Source: Baekduia soli (GTDB lineage Bacteria > Actinomycetota > Thermoleophilia > Solirubrobacterales > Solirubrobacteraceae). Taken from it: a stretch of DNA of 64,000 nt. The stretch spans positions 4,464,001 to 4,528,000 of the forward strand of contig NZ_CP042430.1 of NCBI RefSeq assembly GCF_007970665.1, in the 5' to 3' direction. The notes under the pieces were generated by a model. It had not been told where the DNA came from. It did no database searches and saw only the letters and a list, made by a program, of their open reading frames with translations. This document shows, one piece after another, positions 1 through 7,873 of the stretch; position 1 is the first letter of the stretch; each line of letters begins with the position of its first letter. The translations under genes and the position numbers were made by a program.

Positions 1-1587
1 GCCTTCTTCCTGCTGGGCGGCATCGAGGCCCTGCTCATCCGCCTGCAGCTCTCGGTCCCCAACAACGACCTGCTGACGCCGCAGACGTACAACGAGCTGT
101 TCACGATGCACGGGACGACGATGGTCTTCCTGTTCGTCGTGCCCGTCATGGCGGGCTTCGGCAACTACTTCGTGCCGCTGATGATCGGCGCGCGCGACAT
201 GGCGTTCCCGAAGCTCAACGCCCTGTCGTTCTGGCTCCTGGTGGCCGGCGGCCTGGTCTTCTACGGCTCGCTGTTCTTCAGCCCGCCCGAGTGCGGCTGG
301 ACGTGCTACTCGCCGCTGAGCGACAACGACTACCTGCCCTCGGGCGGCGTCGACGCGTGGATCTTCCTCATCCACCTCACCGGCCTGTCGTCGCTGGTCG
401 GCGCGATCAACTTCTACGCCACGATCGCCAACATGCGCGCGCCCGGCATGGGCTGGGGCCGCCTGCCGCTGTTCGTCTGGGCGATCCTGACCTACGCCGT
501 CCTGCTGATCCTGGCGCTGCCGGTGATCGCCGGCGCCGTGACGCTGCTGCTGACCGACCGCCACTTCGGCACCCACTTCTACGACCCGGGCAACGGGGGC
601 TCGCCACTGCTGTGGCAACACCTGTTCTGGTTCTTCGGCCACCCCGAGGTCTACATCATGGTCCTGCCGGGCTTCGGGATCATCTCCGAGGTGCTGCCGG
701 TGTTCGCCCGCAAGCCGGTCTTCGGCTACAAGGCGATCGCCGCGTCGACCGTGGTCATCGCCTTCCTCGGCCTGCTCGTCTGGGCCCACCACATGTTCGC
801 GACGCCGAGCCCGTCGCTCGTGCTCATCTTCTTCATGATGAGCTCGTTCCTCATCGCGGTGCCGACGGGTGTCAAGATCTTCAACTGGATCGCGACGCTC
901 TGGCGCGGGACGATCGAGTACAAGACGCCGCTGCTGTTCGCCGTCGGGTTCATCGGCACGTTCCTCATCGGCGGCATCACGGGCATCTTCGTCGCGATCT
1001 TCCCCGTCGACTGGCAGCTGACCGACACCTACTTCGTCGTCGCCCACTTCCACTACGTGCTCATGGGCGGCGCGGTGTTCGCGGTCTTCGCGGGGCTCTA
1101 CTACTGGTTCCCGAAGATGTCGGGCCGGATGTTGGGCGAGGGCCTGGGCAAGACGAGCTTCTGGCTCATGCTCGTCGGGTTCCACGTGACGTTCCTCGTG
1201 CAGCACTCCGCCGGCCTCGAGGGGATGCCCCGCCGCGTCTACGAGTACCCCGACATCCGGGACCTGGCCGTGCTGAACATGATCTCCACGGTCGGCGCCT
1301 TCATCCTCGGCCTGGGCATCCTGGTCACGGTGATCAACGTGCTGATCTCGGTCAAGCGTGGCGCGATCGCCGGGCCCGACCCGTGGAAGGCCAACACGCT
1401 GGAGTGGTTCACCAGCTCGCCGCCCCCGGTCAACAACTTCGACACCGTGCCCCGCATCCGCTCCGTGGAGCCGATGAAGGACATCCGGCGCCAGGTGCTG
1501 GCCCAGACCGGCGGCGTGGTGTCCTCCGCCCAGCCCACGCCGGTCGAGGCCGGCCGCATGGCGGCCCACCCCGGCGCCGACGCCTAG
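1..1587 (+). CDS. ctaD: Cytochrome c oxidase subunit I, A1 type (5' end outside window)
   Basis: Catalytic subunit of an aa3-type terminal oxidase: reduces O2 to water at the heme a3-CuB centre and pumps protons across the membrane. The frame is open from base 1, so the first helix and true start lie upstream. Visible landmarks are a helix with TMHGTTM (heme a ligand), WFFGHPEVYIM (CuB His, with the D-channel Glu at 646-648 and cross-linked Tyr), VWAHHMF (two CuB His) and AHFHYVL (heme a3 and heme a His). The GHPEV form with Glu is the A1-family signature. It is followed 19 bp later by ctaB. It is a different gene from the second ctaD at 5083, which has the A2 signature. No matching subunit II for this copy is visible; it may lie upstream. 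Confidence 0.97.
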   Translation, partial: AFFLLGGIEALLIRLQLSVPNNDLLTPQTYNELFTMHGTTMVFLFVVPVMAGFGNYFVPLMIGARDMAFPKLNALSFWLLVAGGLVFYGSLFFSPPECGWTCYSPLSDNDYLPSGGVDAWIFLIHLTGLSSLVGAINFYATIANMRAPGMGWGRLPLFVWAILTYAVLLILALPVIAGAVTLLLTDRHFGTHFYDPGNGGSPLLWQHLFWFFGHPEVYIMVLPGFGIISEVLPVFARKPVFGYKAIAASTVVIAFLGLLVWAHHMFATPSPSLVLIFFMMSSFLIAVPTGVKIFNWIATLWRGTIEYKTPLLFAVGFIGTFLIGGITGIFVAIFPVDWQLTDTYFVVAHFHYVLMGGAVFAVFAGLYYWFPKMSGRMLGEGLGKTSFWLMLVGFHVTFLVQHSAGLEGMPRRVYEYPDIRDLAVLNMISTVGAFILGLGILVTVINVLISVKRGAIAGPDPWKANTLEWFTSSPPPVNNFDTVPRIRSVEPMKDIRRQVLAQTGGVVSSAQPTPVEAGRMAAHPGADA

Positions 1588-1591
1588 CCGG

Positions 1592-1597
1592 TAGGCT
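1592..1597 (+). promoter_or_regulatory. Candidate -10 hexamer before ctaB
   Basis: TAGGCT ends 9 nt before the ctaB ATG, giving a predicted leader of only a few nucleotides. It is one of a window-wide set of TAnnnT hexamers close to start codons. No convincing -35 is seen. Confidence 0.4.
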
Positions 1598-1606
1598 CGC
1601 TGCACC

Positions 1607-2506
1607 ATGGAGGCCTCCCGTGCCACCACGGCTGTCCTGCCGGCCGCCGGCGCGCGCCAGGTCGTCGTCGACCTGGTCGCGCTGACCAAGCCCAAGGTCC
1701 AGTCGCTCCTGCTGCTCACGACGGTCACGACGATGCTCGTCGCGGGCACGCCGTCGATCGGGCTCATCCTCGCCACCTGCCTGGGCGGCTACCTGTCGGC
1801 CGGGGGCGCGGGCGCGGTCAACCACTGGTTCGACCGCGACATCGACGCCCAGATGAAGCGCACGGCCACGCGGCCGATCCCGGCCGGGCGCATCGCCCCC
1901 ACCACGGCGCTGGTGTTCGGCATCGCGCTCGGCGTGCTGTCGTTCGTCTGGCTGACGCTCACGACCAACGTCCTGGCGGCCTGCCTGGCCGCCTCGGGCT
2001 TCGTGGGCTACACGCTGATCTACACGGTGTGGCTCAAGCGCCGCACCTGGCAGAACATCGTCTGGGGCGGTGCCGCGGGCGCCGTGCCGCCGCTCGTGGG
2101 CTGGGCCGCGGTGACGGGCGGCCTGACCGGCCTGCCGATCTACCTCTTCGCGATCGTCTTCTTCTGGACGCCGCCGCACTTCTGGGCGCTCTCGCTGCTC
2201 ATGAAGGACGAGTACGCCAAGGTCAACGTGCCCATGCTGCCGGTCGTGCGCGGCGAGCGCGACACCCGCCGCCAGATCCTGCTGTACAGCCTCCTGCTCT
2301 ACGCGGTGACGCAGCTGCCGTTCTGCGCGGGCGGCCTGGGCGCCATCTACCTCGTCGCCTCGCTCGCGCTCGGCGTGCTGTTCGTCGCCGGTGCGGTCAA
2401 CCTGCAGCGCCGGGCCGACCGCCGCGCCGCGCTGAGCCTCTACCTGTTCTCGCTCCTCTACCTCGCGCTGCTGTTCGCCGCGATGGTGGCGGACGTCAAG
2501 CTGTAG
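1607..2506 (+). CDS. ctaB: Protoheme IX farnesyltransferase (heme O synthase)
   Basis: Adds a farnesyl group to heme b to make heme O, the precursor of the heme A used by the neighbouring oxidases. The protein has 299 residues, the usual size, and is a polytopic UbiA-family prenyltransferase. The first prenyl-diphosphate/Mg motif is NHWFDRDIDAQMKRTATRPI at about residues 73-92, and the second conserved cytoplasmic loop includes YTVWLKRRTWQNI. About nine hydrophobic segments are evident. The start ATG at 1607 gives a short hydrophilic N-terminus before the first helix. It sits directly behind ctaD, as expected for oxidase biogenesis genes. No ctaA (heme A synthase) is in the window. Confidence 0.97.
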   Translation: MEASRATTAVLPAAGARQVVVDLVALTKPKVQSLLLLTTVTTMLVAGTPSIGLILATCLGGYLSAGGAGAVNHWFDRDIDAQMKRTATRPIPAGRIAPTTALVFGIALGVLSFVWLTLTTNVLAACLAASGFVGYTLIYTVWLKRRTWQNIVWGGAAGAVPPLVGWAAVTGGLTGLPIYLFAIVFFWTPPHFWALSLLMKDEYAKVNVPMLPVVRGERDTRRQILLYSLLLYAVTQLPFCAGGLGAIYLVASLALGVLFVAGAVNLQRRADRRAALSLYLFSLLYLALLFAAMVADVKL

Positions 2507-2532
2507 CCGCGTCTGGGAGAATCGACCGCCGT

Positions 2533-2643
2533 ATGGACCGCAACCTCGCCCGCAAGAACGTCCGCACCGGCCTCATCGCCGGCGCCGTCTGCTTCGTCAT
2601 GTTCGGCCTGACCTTCCTGGCCGCGGCCATCTACGTCTCGTGA
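2533..2643 (+). CDS. 36-residue oxidase-associated single-span membrane protein
   Basis: Short gene with an ATG at 2533. The product begins with a basic segment (MDRNLARKNVRTGL) followed by one hydrophobic helix of about 20 residues. The pattern RKNxRTGLI plus a single helix resembles the tiny cytochrome oxidase assembly proteins found beside cox genes in other bacteria; this is a similarity of pattern read by eye, not a search result. It lies between ctaB and the next small membrane gene, and its stop overlaps the next GTG start (GTGA). Length and composition support a real gene because both neighbours are packed tightly around it. Its exact role in oxidase assembly or stability is inference. 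Confidence 0.6.
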   Translation: MDRNLARKNVRTGLIAGAVCFVMFGLTFLAAAIYVS

Positions 2644-2879
2644 GCGGCCTGGACCCCGAGCTCCCGCCCGTCGGCGAGGAGATCCACCTCCCGGGCGGCT
2701 CGCTGCAGCCGCTCCTGCTCACGGTCGGCATCACCATCGCCCTCATCGGCGTCACGACGAGCCTCATCCTCGTCATCGCGGGCGGCGTCCTGGCCCTCTG
2801 GACGCTGATCCGCTGGATCGTCGACGCGCGTCATGAGATGGCCGAGCTCCCCGTCCACCACGACGGCGACCGCCACTGA
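2640..2879 (+). CDS. Small two-helix membrane protein, oxidase subunit IV-like
   Basis: A 79-residue product with GTG start at 2640 overlapping the previous stop. A polar N-terminus containing VGEEIHLPGGSLQP leads into about 39 hydrophobic residues that can form a two-helix hairpin (about 22-62), and then a charged, His-rich tail (VHHDGDRH). The EEIHLP(x)PS-type segment before paired helices is common in small subunits or C-terminal extensions of actinobacterial cytochrome oxidases, so it is probably a subunit IV-like accessory of the aa3 oxidase. Function is inferred from position and topology only. Confidence 0.65.
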   Translation: MSGLDPELPPVGEEIHLPGGSLQPLLLTVGITIALIGVTTSLILVIAGGVLALWTLIRWIVDARHEMAELPVHHDGDRH

Positions 2880-2885
2880 GCCCGC

Positions 2886-2906
2886 GGGCGGCCCCCCGGG
2901 CCGCCC
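2886..2906. terminator. Bidirectional hairpin between convergent genes
   Basis: A perfect 9-bp stem, GGGCGGCCC (2886-2894) with GGGCCGCCC (2898-2906), and a CCC loop lies in the 37-bp gap between the convergent oxidase-accessory and CBS genes. There is no U-tract, which is usual for high-GC actinobacterial terminators. Confidence 0.6.
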
Positions 2907-2916
2907 AGCCGCGCGA

Positions 2917-3339
2917 TCAGGCCGAGGCGTCGGCCGAGACCGACGCCGGCACCTCGCAGATCGCGCCGTCGTCCGTCCAGCAGCGCACGACGTCGCGCAC
3001 GGACAGGATCCCGGCGATCTCACCCGCGTCGTAGACGATGAGGTGGCGGAAGCCGCCCTGCACCATCGCCACGGCCGCCTCCTCCAGGGACCAGTCCAGC
3101 GCGGCGAACACGACGTCGCTGGTCAGGTGGTCGCCGACGCGCTCGGCGTCGACGTCCTGGCCGGCGCCCACGGCGTCGAGCACGTCGCGCTCGGTGAGGA
3201 TGCCCGGGCCGGCCGCATCACCGTCGAGGACGACGGCGGCGCCGACGCCGCGCTCGCTCATCAGCTTCGCGGCCTCCCGGAGGCTGTGTCCCGGGCCCAC
3301 CGTGAGGACCACGTTGCTCATGCCGTCCCGAACCTGCAT
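2917..3339 (-). CDS. CBS-pair domain protein
   Basis: A 140-residue protein made of two CBS motifs (about 12-65 and 77-130). CBS pairs usually bind adenine nucleotides and act as sensors. Each half shows the GVGAAVVLD...ILTERDVL and HLIVYD...ILSVRDVV patterns of the CBS fold. An open frame runs further upstream to 3573, but that would overlap the divergent AraC gene; the ATG at 3339 starts directly before the first CBS repeat and is preferred. No fused effector domain is present, so it probably regulates another protein. Target unknown. Confidence 0.85.
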   Translation of the reverse strand: MQVRDGMSNVVLTVGPGHSLREAAKLMSERGVGAAVVLDGDAAGPGILTERDVLDAVGAGQDVDAERVGDHLTSDVVFAALDWSLEEAAVAMVQGGFRHLIVYDAGEIAGILSVRDVVRCWTDDGAICEVPASVSADASA

Positions 3340-3371
3340 TGCGCCCCAACCCCTTCTTCTGGTCGCGATGT

Positions 3372-3397
3372 TTGCAACGATCGTCTCAAAGTCGCAA
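3372..3397. promoter_or_regulatory. Imperfect inverted repeat, candidate operator
   Basis: TTGCAAC (3372-3378) and GTCGCAA (3391-3397) form an inverted repeat matching at six of seven positions, with a 12-nt spacer. It lies in the 133-bp gap between the divergent CBS and AraC genes and could be the binding site of the AraC-type regulator. Confidence 0.35.
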
Positions 3398-3472
3398 TCT
3401 ACCAGGCGGCCAGAACGACCGGGGACCCCACCTGATCCGGCGGCCATCGCCCGACGTATCCCCTTTGACGCC

Positions 3473-3868
3473 ATGCACCGACCCGCCACCATCCGCCTCC
3501 GGACCAGCCTGTTCGACGACGCCGTCGCCATCGTCGAATCCGAGTTCGCCTCCGACCTCTCCCTCGACGACATCGCCCGCCGCGTGGCCTCCTCGCGGCG
3601 CCAGCTGCAGCGTGCCTACAGCGAGATCGGCAACACCACGTTCCGCGAGCACCTCACCGGGGTGCGGATGGACCGGGCCGCTGAGCTCCTGCGCATCCGC
3701 GGCCTGACCGTGCGCGACGTGGCGCACCGCGTCGGATACCGCCAGCCTGCCCAATTCGCCAAGGCGTTCCGGCGCCATCACGGCGTCGCGCCGTCGGACT
3801 TCCGCGCCGCCGGGCGCTTCGGGCGCCCGGAGGGCAGCCTCACGGCGCCCTCCGAAGCGGTCGCGTGA
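3473..3868 (+). CDS. AraC-family DNA-binding regulator (HTH domain only)
   Basis: A 131-residue protein that is essentially just an AraC DNA-binding domain. Two helix-turn-helix units are seen: LSLDDIARRVASSRRQLQRA (about 24-43) and TVRDVAHRVGYRQPAQFAKA (about 79-98), followed by the classic FRRHHGVAPSDFR. There is no N-terminal ligand-binding or dimerisation domain, so sensing would need a partner. The ATG at 3473 is chosen because it follows the intergenic region and begins just before the domain; the frame is open upstream but overlaps the opposite-strand CBS gene. It sits just upstream of the caa3 oxidase operon; regulation of that operon or of the CBS gene is a guess. Confidence 0.85.
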   Translation: MHRPATIRLRTSLFDDAVAIVESEFASDLSLDDIARRVASSRRQLQRAYSEIGNTTFREHLTGVRMDRAAELLRIRGLTVRDVAHRVGYRQPAQFAKAFRRHHGVAPSDFRAAGRFGRPEGSLTAPSEAVA

Positions 3869-3888
3869 ACCTCGCTTAAACGAGAGTC

Positions 3889-3908
3889 GTGGCGCCCCAG
3901 GGCGCCAC
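3889..3908 (+). terminator. Hairpin terminator after the AraC gene
   Basis: A perfect 8-bp stem GTGGCGCC (3889-3896) / GGCGCCAC (3901-3908) with loop CCAG lies 20 bp after the AraC-type stop codon, upstream of the ctaC promoter. Confidence 0.6.
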
Positions 3909-3958
3909 AATCGTCCGTACATCACGGAAGGTCATTGCCCTCCGTCACGCGCTACCCG

Positions 3959-3964
3959 TAGGAT
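3959..3964 (+). promoter_or_regulatory. Candidate -10 of the caa3 oxidase operon
   Basis: TAGGAT ends 9 nt before the ctaC ATG, so the transcript would have little or no leader. There is no clear Shine-Dalgarno sequence in those 9 nt, consistent with near-leaderless initiation. Confidence 0.45.
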
Positions 3965-3973
3965 CGCCGGGCT

Positions 3974-5086
3974 ATGGGTGAGGAGAGCACGCGGGCGGAG
4001 GCGGATCCGCTGGGAGGACGAGGCGGCCGGCGATCGATCGGACAGATGATCGTCGTCGGTCTGATCGCGTCCGCCGTGGGGATCGCCATCGGCCTGCTCA
4101 TCGACTGGTTCCCCACCGTGGGGAGCAAGCAGGCGCACAAGATCGACACGTTCTGGGACGTGCTGATCATCTGCTCGGTCCCCGTGTTCGTCCTCGTGAC
4201 GACCGTGGTGCTGTTCGCGGCGCGCGACTTCCGCATGCGCCCGGGCCAGGAGAACCTCGACGGGCCCCCGATCCACGGCAACACGAAGCTCGAGATCGTC
4301 TGGACGACGATCCCGGCCGTGATGCTCGTCGCGCTCTGCGCCTACGCGCTGATCACCCTGAGCGACATCGAGAAGGCCCCTGCGGCCGGCAACGAGCGCC
4401 AGATCACCGCCACGGGCCAGCAGTTCGCCTGGACCTTCCAGTACAACGAGGGCGGCAAGAAGTTCAGCTCCACCCAGCTGTACGTGCCGATCAACGAGTC
4501 GGTGAAGTTCAACGTCAAGACCGACGACGTCCTGCACGACTTCTGGGTCCCCGCCTGGCGGATGAAGATCGACGCCGTCCCGGGCATCACGACGCACTAC
4601 CGCGTCACGCCCGACAAGCTCACGGGCCCGGCCGGCTACCCCGTGGTGTGCGCCGAGCTGTGCGGCCTCGGCCACGCCTTCATGCGCTCCACGGCGCACG
4701 TCCTCTCCAAGGCGGCCTACGCGGCGTGGGTGACCAAGATGACCACGGCCGCCGCGCCCGCCGCACCCGCCGGCGGCGGCGGCCAGACCGCCGCCGTCGA
4801 CGGCAAGACCCTCTTCACCAAAGGTGAGACGTCCACGGGCGCCACGGCGTGCGGCGGCTGCCACAAGCTCGCCGACGCCGGGACGGTCGGCGGCGTCGGC
4901 CCCGACCTCACCACCGCGATCAAGGGCAAGGACGCGGCGTTCATCAAGACGTCGATCCTCGACCCCAACGCGGAGATCACACCCGGATTCGACAAGGGCA
5001 TCATGCCCGCCAACTACGGCCAGCTGCTGAGCCCGGCAGAGGTGGATGCGTTGGTCAAGTACCTCCAGGAGGTTGCGGCGAAATGA
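3974..5086 (+). CDS. ctaC: Cytochrome c oxidase subunit II with fused cytochrome c (caa3 type)
   Basis: Electron-entry subunit of a caa3 oxidase. The 370-residue protein has three hydrophobic segments (about 24-44, 62-84, 108-130), then an extracytoplasmic cupredoxin domain carrying the CuA site: H188, and C226, C230, H234 and M237 in CAELCGLGHAFM. After an Ala/Pro/Gly linker (about 257-272) comes a class I cytochrome c domain with CGGCH at 293-297 and a probable axial Met near residue 344. The fused heme means soluble cytochrome c may not be required. The first helix carries no lipobox Cys. Its stop overlaps the start of the A2-type ctaD (ATGA), so the two are probably translationally coupled. 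Confidence 0.97.
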   Translation: MGEESTRAEADPLGGRGGRRSIGQMIVVGLIASAVGIAIGLLIDWFPTVGSKQAHKIDTFWDVLIICSVPVFVLVTTVVLFAARDFRMRPGQENLDGPPIHGNTKLEIVWTTIPAVMLVALCAYALITLSDIEKAPAAGNERQITATGQQFAWTFQYNEGGKKFSSTQLYVPINESVKFNVKTDDVLHDFWVPAWRMKIDAVPGITTHYRVTPDKLTGPAGYPVVCAELCGLGHAFMRSTAHVLSKAAYAAWVTKMTTAAAPAAPAGGGGQTAAVDGKTLFTKGETSTGATACGGCHKLADAGTVGGVGPDLTTAIKGKDAAFIKTSILDPNAEITPGFDKGIMPANYGQLLSPAEVDALVKYLQEVAAK

Positions 5087-6996
5087 CCATGAAGCTGCGG
5101 CAGCCGGGCTGGTACCGAGCGGCGGCGTTCATCTTCGCCGCCGCGGTGTTCAGCTTCGGGTTGAGCTGGATCGTCCGCTCGGCCTACGGCCACGGGCACT
5201 ACACGCACTACGTCGAGGTCGAGTCCATCCTGCTCATCGGGATGATCGCGATGCCGCTGGCGTTCCTCGTCGGCCTGGGCTGCTTCGACTACTGGTTCTA
5301 CTGGGCCTCCGGGCGCCCGACGCGGCCCGAGGACCACAGCAGCCACGGGGCGACGTCCTGGAAGGACTACTTCCGGCCGAACACCGACCACAAGGTCATC
5401 GGCATCCAGTACACCGTCCACTCGTTCTTCTTCCTGTTCGTGGGCGGCCTCATGGCCATGCTCATGCGGGCCGAGCTCGCGCAGCCCGGGCGCCAGTTCG
5501 TGGACTCCAACACGTTCAACGGCCTGTTCAGCGTCCACGCCTCGATCTTGATCTTCCTGTTCATCATCCCGGTGTTCGCCGGGCTGGCGAACTTCGTCCT
5601 GCCGCTGATGATCGGCGCGCCGGACATGGCCTTCCCCCGCCTCAACGCCCTGTCGTTCTGGCTCCTGCCGTGCGCCGGCGTCCTCATGCTGGCCTCGTTC
5701 TTCGCCCCGGGCGGCTCGTTCGCCAGCGGCTGGACCGCCTACGCGCCGCTGTCGACGACCGCGCCGCTCGGGCAGATGTTCTTCACGATCGCGGTGCAGT
5801 TCGCCGGCGCCTCGTCGATCGCGACCGCGCTGAACTTCCTCGTGACGATCATCACGATGCGCGCGCCGGGCATGTCGTTCTTCCGCATGCCGCTGCTGGC
5901 GTGGGCGAACTTCTCGACCTCGTTGCTGGTCGTCATCGCGACGCCGTTCATCGCGGCATCGCAGTTCTTCGTCCTGCTGGACTACGCGCTGGGCTGGCAC
6001 TTCTTCGACGCGGACAAGGGCGGCGATCCGCTCATGTACCAGCACGTCTTCTGGTTCTACTCGCACCCGGCCGTCTACATCATGATGCTGCCGGGCTTCG
6101 GCATCGTCAGCGAGGTCCTCGCCGTCAAGTCACGCAAGCCCATCTTCGGCTACCGCATGATGGCCTTCTCGCTGCTGGCGATCGTGGTCCTCGGCTTCAC
6201 GGTCTGGGCGCACCACATGTTCGTCTCGGGCATGCAGTCGTGGATCCGGATCCCGATGATGATCACCACGGCGATCATCGCGGTGCCGACCGGTATCAAG
6301 ATCTTCTCCTGGCTGGCCACGCTGTGGCGAGGCGTCATCCGCCTGGACACGCCCATGCTGTGGGCGATGGGCTTCCTGACGATGTTCACCTGCGGCGGCA
6401 TCTCGGGCGTGATGCTCTCGATGGTGCCGCTGGACATCCACGTCAGCGACACCTACTTCATCGTCGCCCACATCCACTACGTGCTCTTCGGCGGCTCGCT
6501 GTTCACGATCTTCGCCGGCGTCTACTACTGGTTCCCGAAGATGACGGGCCGCATGTTCGACGAGCGCCTGGGCAAGCTCCACTTCTGGACGACGTTCGTC
6601 TTCTTCAACGCGACGTTCGCGCCCATGCACATCATCGGCGTCAACGGCATGCCCCGGCGCGTCGCCGACTATGCCGACCAGTTCGCGACCTGGAACCTCG
6701 TGATCTCGCTCGCGTCCTTCGGTCTCGGCCTGAGCTCGCTGATCTTCGCCTACAACATGGTCGCGTCCTGGCGCGGCGGTGCACGGGCGTCGTCCAACCC
6801 CTGGCGCGCGCTCACGCTCGAGTGGCAGGTGTCCTCGCCGCCCCCGGTCTTCAACTTCGACCAGGTGCCGACGGTCGTCGGCGGCCCGTACGAGTACGGC
6901 GTCCCCGGCGCGGTGCACGGGATCTTCGGGCCCGCGGCCCCCGCCGAGGCCAAGGCCACGCCGGCCGGCAGCCACACGCAGCCCACCACCGAGTGA
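5083..6996 (+). CDS. ctaD: Cytochrome c oxidase subunit I, A2 type, with N-terminal extension
   Basis: Catalytic subunit of the caa3 oxidase, 637 residues. Start at 5083 is set by AGGAGG at 5067-5072 and the ATGA overlap with ctaC. Heme and copper ligands are in place: H152 (heme a), H328 (CuB), H377/H378 (CuB), H463 (heme a3) and H465 (heme a). Helix VI reads FWFYSHPAVYIM: the Glu of A1 enzymes is Ala330, and Tyr326-Ser327 are present, which is the A2-family YSHPxVY signature. Compared with the upstream copy it has about 100 extra N-terminal residues with two hydrophobic segments (about 12-34 and 46-70) and a His-rich loop. The C-terminal SSPPPVFNFDQVP element is shared with the A1 copy. Confidence 0.97.
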   Translation: MTMKLRQPGWYRAAAFIFAAAVFSFGLSWIVRSAYGHGHYTHYVEVESILLIGMIAMPLAFLVGLGCFDYWFYWASGRPTRPEDHSSHGATSWKDYFRPNTDHKVIGIQYTVHSFFFLFVGGLMAMLMRAELAQPGRQFVDSNTFNGLFSVHASILIFLFIIPVFAGLANFVLPLMIGAPDMAFPRLNALSFWLLPCAGVLMLASFFAPGGSFASGWTAYAPLSTTAPLGQMFFTIAVQFAGASSIATALNFLVTIITMRAPGMSFFRMPLLAWANFSTSLLVVIATPFIAASQFFVLLDYALGWHFFDADKGGDPLMYQHVFWFYSHPAVYIMMLPGFGIVSEVLAVKSRKPIFGYRMMAFSLLAIVVLGFTVWAHHMFVSGMQSWIRIPMMITTAIIAVPTGIKIFSWLATLWRGVIRLDTPMLWAMGFLTMFTCGGISGVMLSMVPLDIHVSDTYFIVAHIHYVLFGGSLFTIFAGVYYWFPKMTGRMFDERLGKLHFWTTFVFFNATFAPMHIIGVNGMPRRVADYADQFATWNLVISLASFGLGLSSLIFAYNMVASWRGGARASSNPWRALTLEWQVSSPPPVFNFDQVPTVVGGPYEYGVPGAVHGIFGPAAPAEAKATPAGSHTQPTTE

Positions 6997-7012
6997 GAAG
7001 GAACGACACCCG

Positions 7013-7852
7013 ATGAAGACCATCCTGGTCGTCGCCAACGAGACGCTCGCCGGCGCCAAGCTGCTCGAGGTCGTCAAGGAGCGCGCGGGCGGACATCCGG
7101 ACGTGCGCGTCGTCGTGTGCGTGCCCCGCAACAAGCCGAAGCACGGCAACATCATCTACGACGACTTCGTCTTCGACGCCGCCAAGGTGCGGATCGACCT
7201 GGCCCGCCGCTTCCTGCGCGACCAGGACATCAACGCGGTCGGCGACATCGGCGACCCCGATCCCTACGCCGCCGCGATGGACGCCGTCGCCGAGCACCAG
7301 CCCGACGAGATCATCGTCTCGACCTACCCGGCCACGGTCTCGGGCTGGCTGCGCCGCGACCTCCTGGAGCGCATCGAGCAGGCCAGCGGCCTGCCGGTCA
7401 CCCATGTCGTCCAGGACATCGACGCCGAAGGCATCCCCTTCCACGTCACCCTCGTCGTGGCGGCCAAGACCGCCAGCGGCGACGAGCTGCTCGCCAAGCT
7501 CAAGGAGCGCGCCAAGGGCCACGAGCGCGAGACGCTCTTCATCGTCGTCGTCCCCCAGGAGGGCGGTGAGGGCCAGCACGCCGCGCGCGCCCGGGCCCGC
7601 ATGGCCCAGGTCGTGGACCGCATGCTCGCCGAGGGCCTCATCGCCGCCGGCATGGTCGCCGACCCCGATCCGTACACGGCCACGATGAACGCGCTGCAGT
7701 TCTTCCGCGTCGACGACGTCGTGATCTCCACCCTTCCCGCGACCCGCTCGGGCTGGCTGCGCGCCGACCTGATCGAGCGCGTGCGCAAGGCCACGAACAA
7801 GCCGGTCGAGCATCTCGAGACGGCCGACCGCGCGGCCGCGAACGCCGCCTAG
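7013..7852 (+). CDS. Tandem-repeat universal-stress-type protein in the oxidase operon
   Basis: A 279-residue protein made of two similar halves (about 1-135 and 137-270). Each half begins with a beta strand (ILVVANETLAG / VTLVVAAKTASG), continues with LLxxxKERAxGH, a DPDPYxAxM element, and ends with a near-identical STxPATxSGWLRxDLxERx block. The alternating strand-helix layout resembles a tandem universal stress (USP/HUP) fold, though the ATP-binding GxxG(S) motif is not obvious. It is cytoplasmic, with no signal or membrane segment. Start ATG at 7013 follows a GAGAAGGAA ribosome site. It lies between ctaD and ctaE, so it is very likely co-transcribed with the oxidase; a regulatory or assembly role is inference. 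Confidence 0.75.
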   Translation: MKTILVVANETLAGAKLLEVVKERAGGHPDVRVVVCVPRNKPKHGNIIYDDFVFDAAKVRIDLARRFLRDQDINAVGDIGDPDPYAAAMDAVAEHQPDEIIVSTYPATVSGWLRRDLLERIEQASGLPVTHVVQDIDAEGIPFHVTLVVAAKTASGDELLAKLKERAKGHERETLFIVVVPQEGGEGQHAARARARMAQVVDRMLAEGLIAAGMVADPDPYTATMNALQFFRVDDVVISTLPATRSGWLRADLIERVRKATNKPVEHLETADRAAANAA

Positions 7853-7873
7853 CCCGACGGAGCCCAAGCCACC

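Noticed and set aside
3340-3573. Longer N-terminus for the minus-strand CBS protein (start at 3573).
   Set aside because: It would overlap the AraC-type gene and adds an Arg/Ser-rich lead with no CBS similarity; ATG 3339 is adequate.
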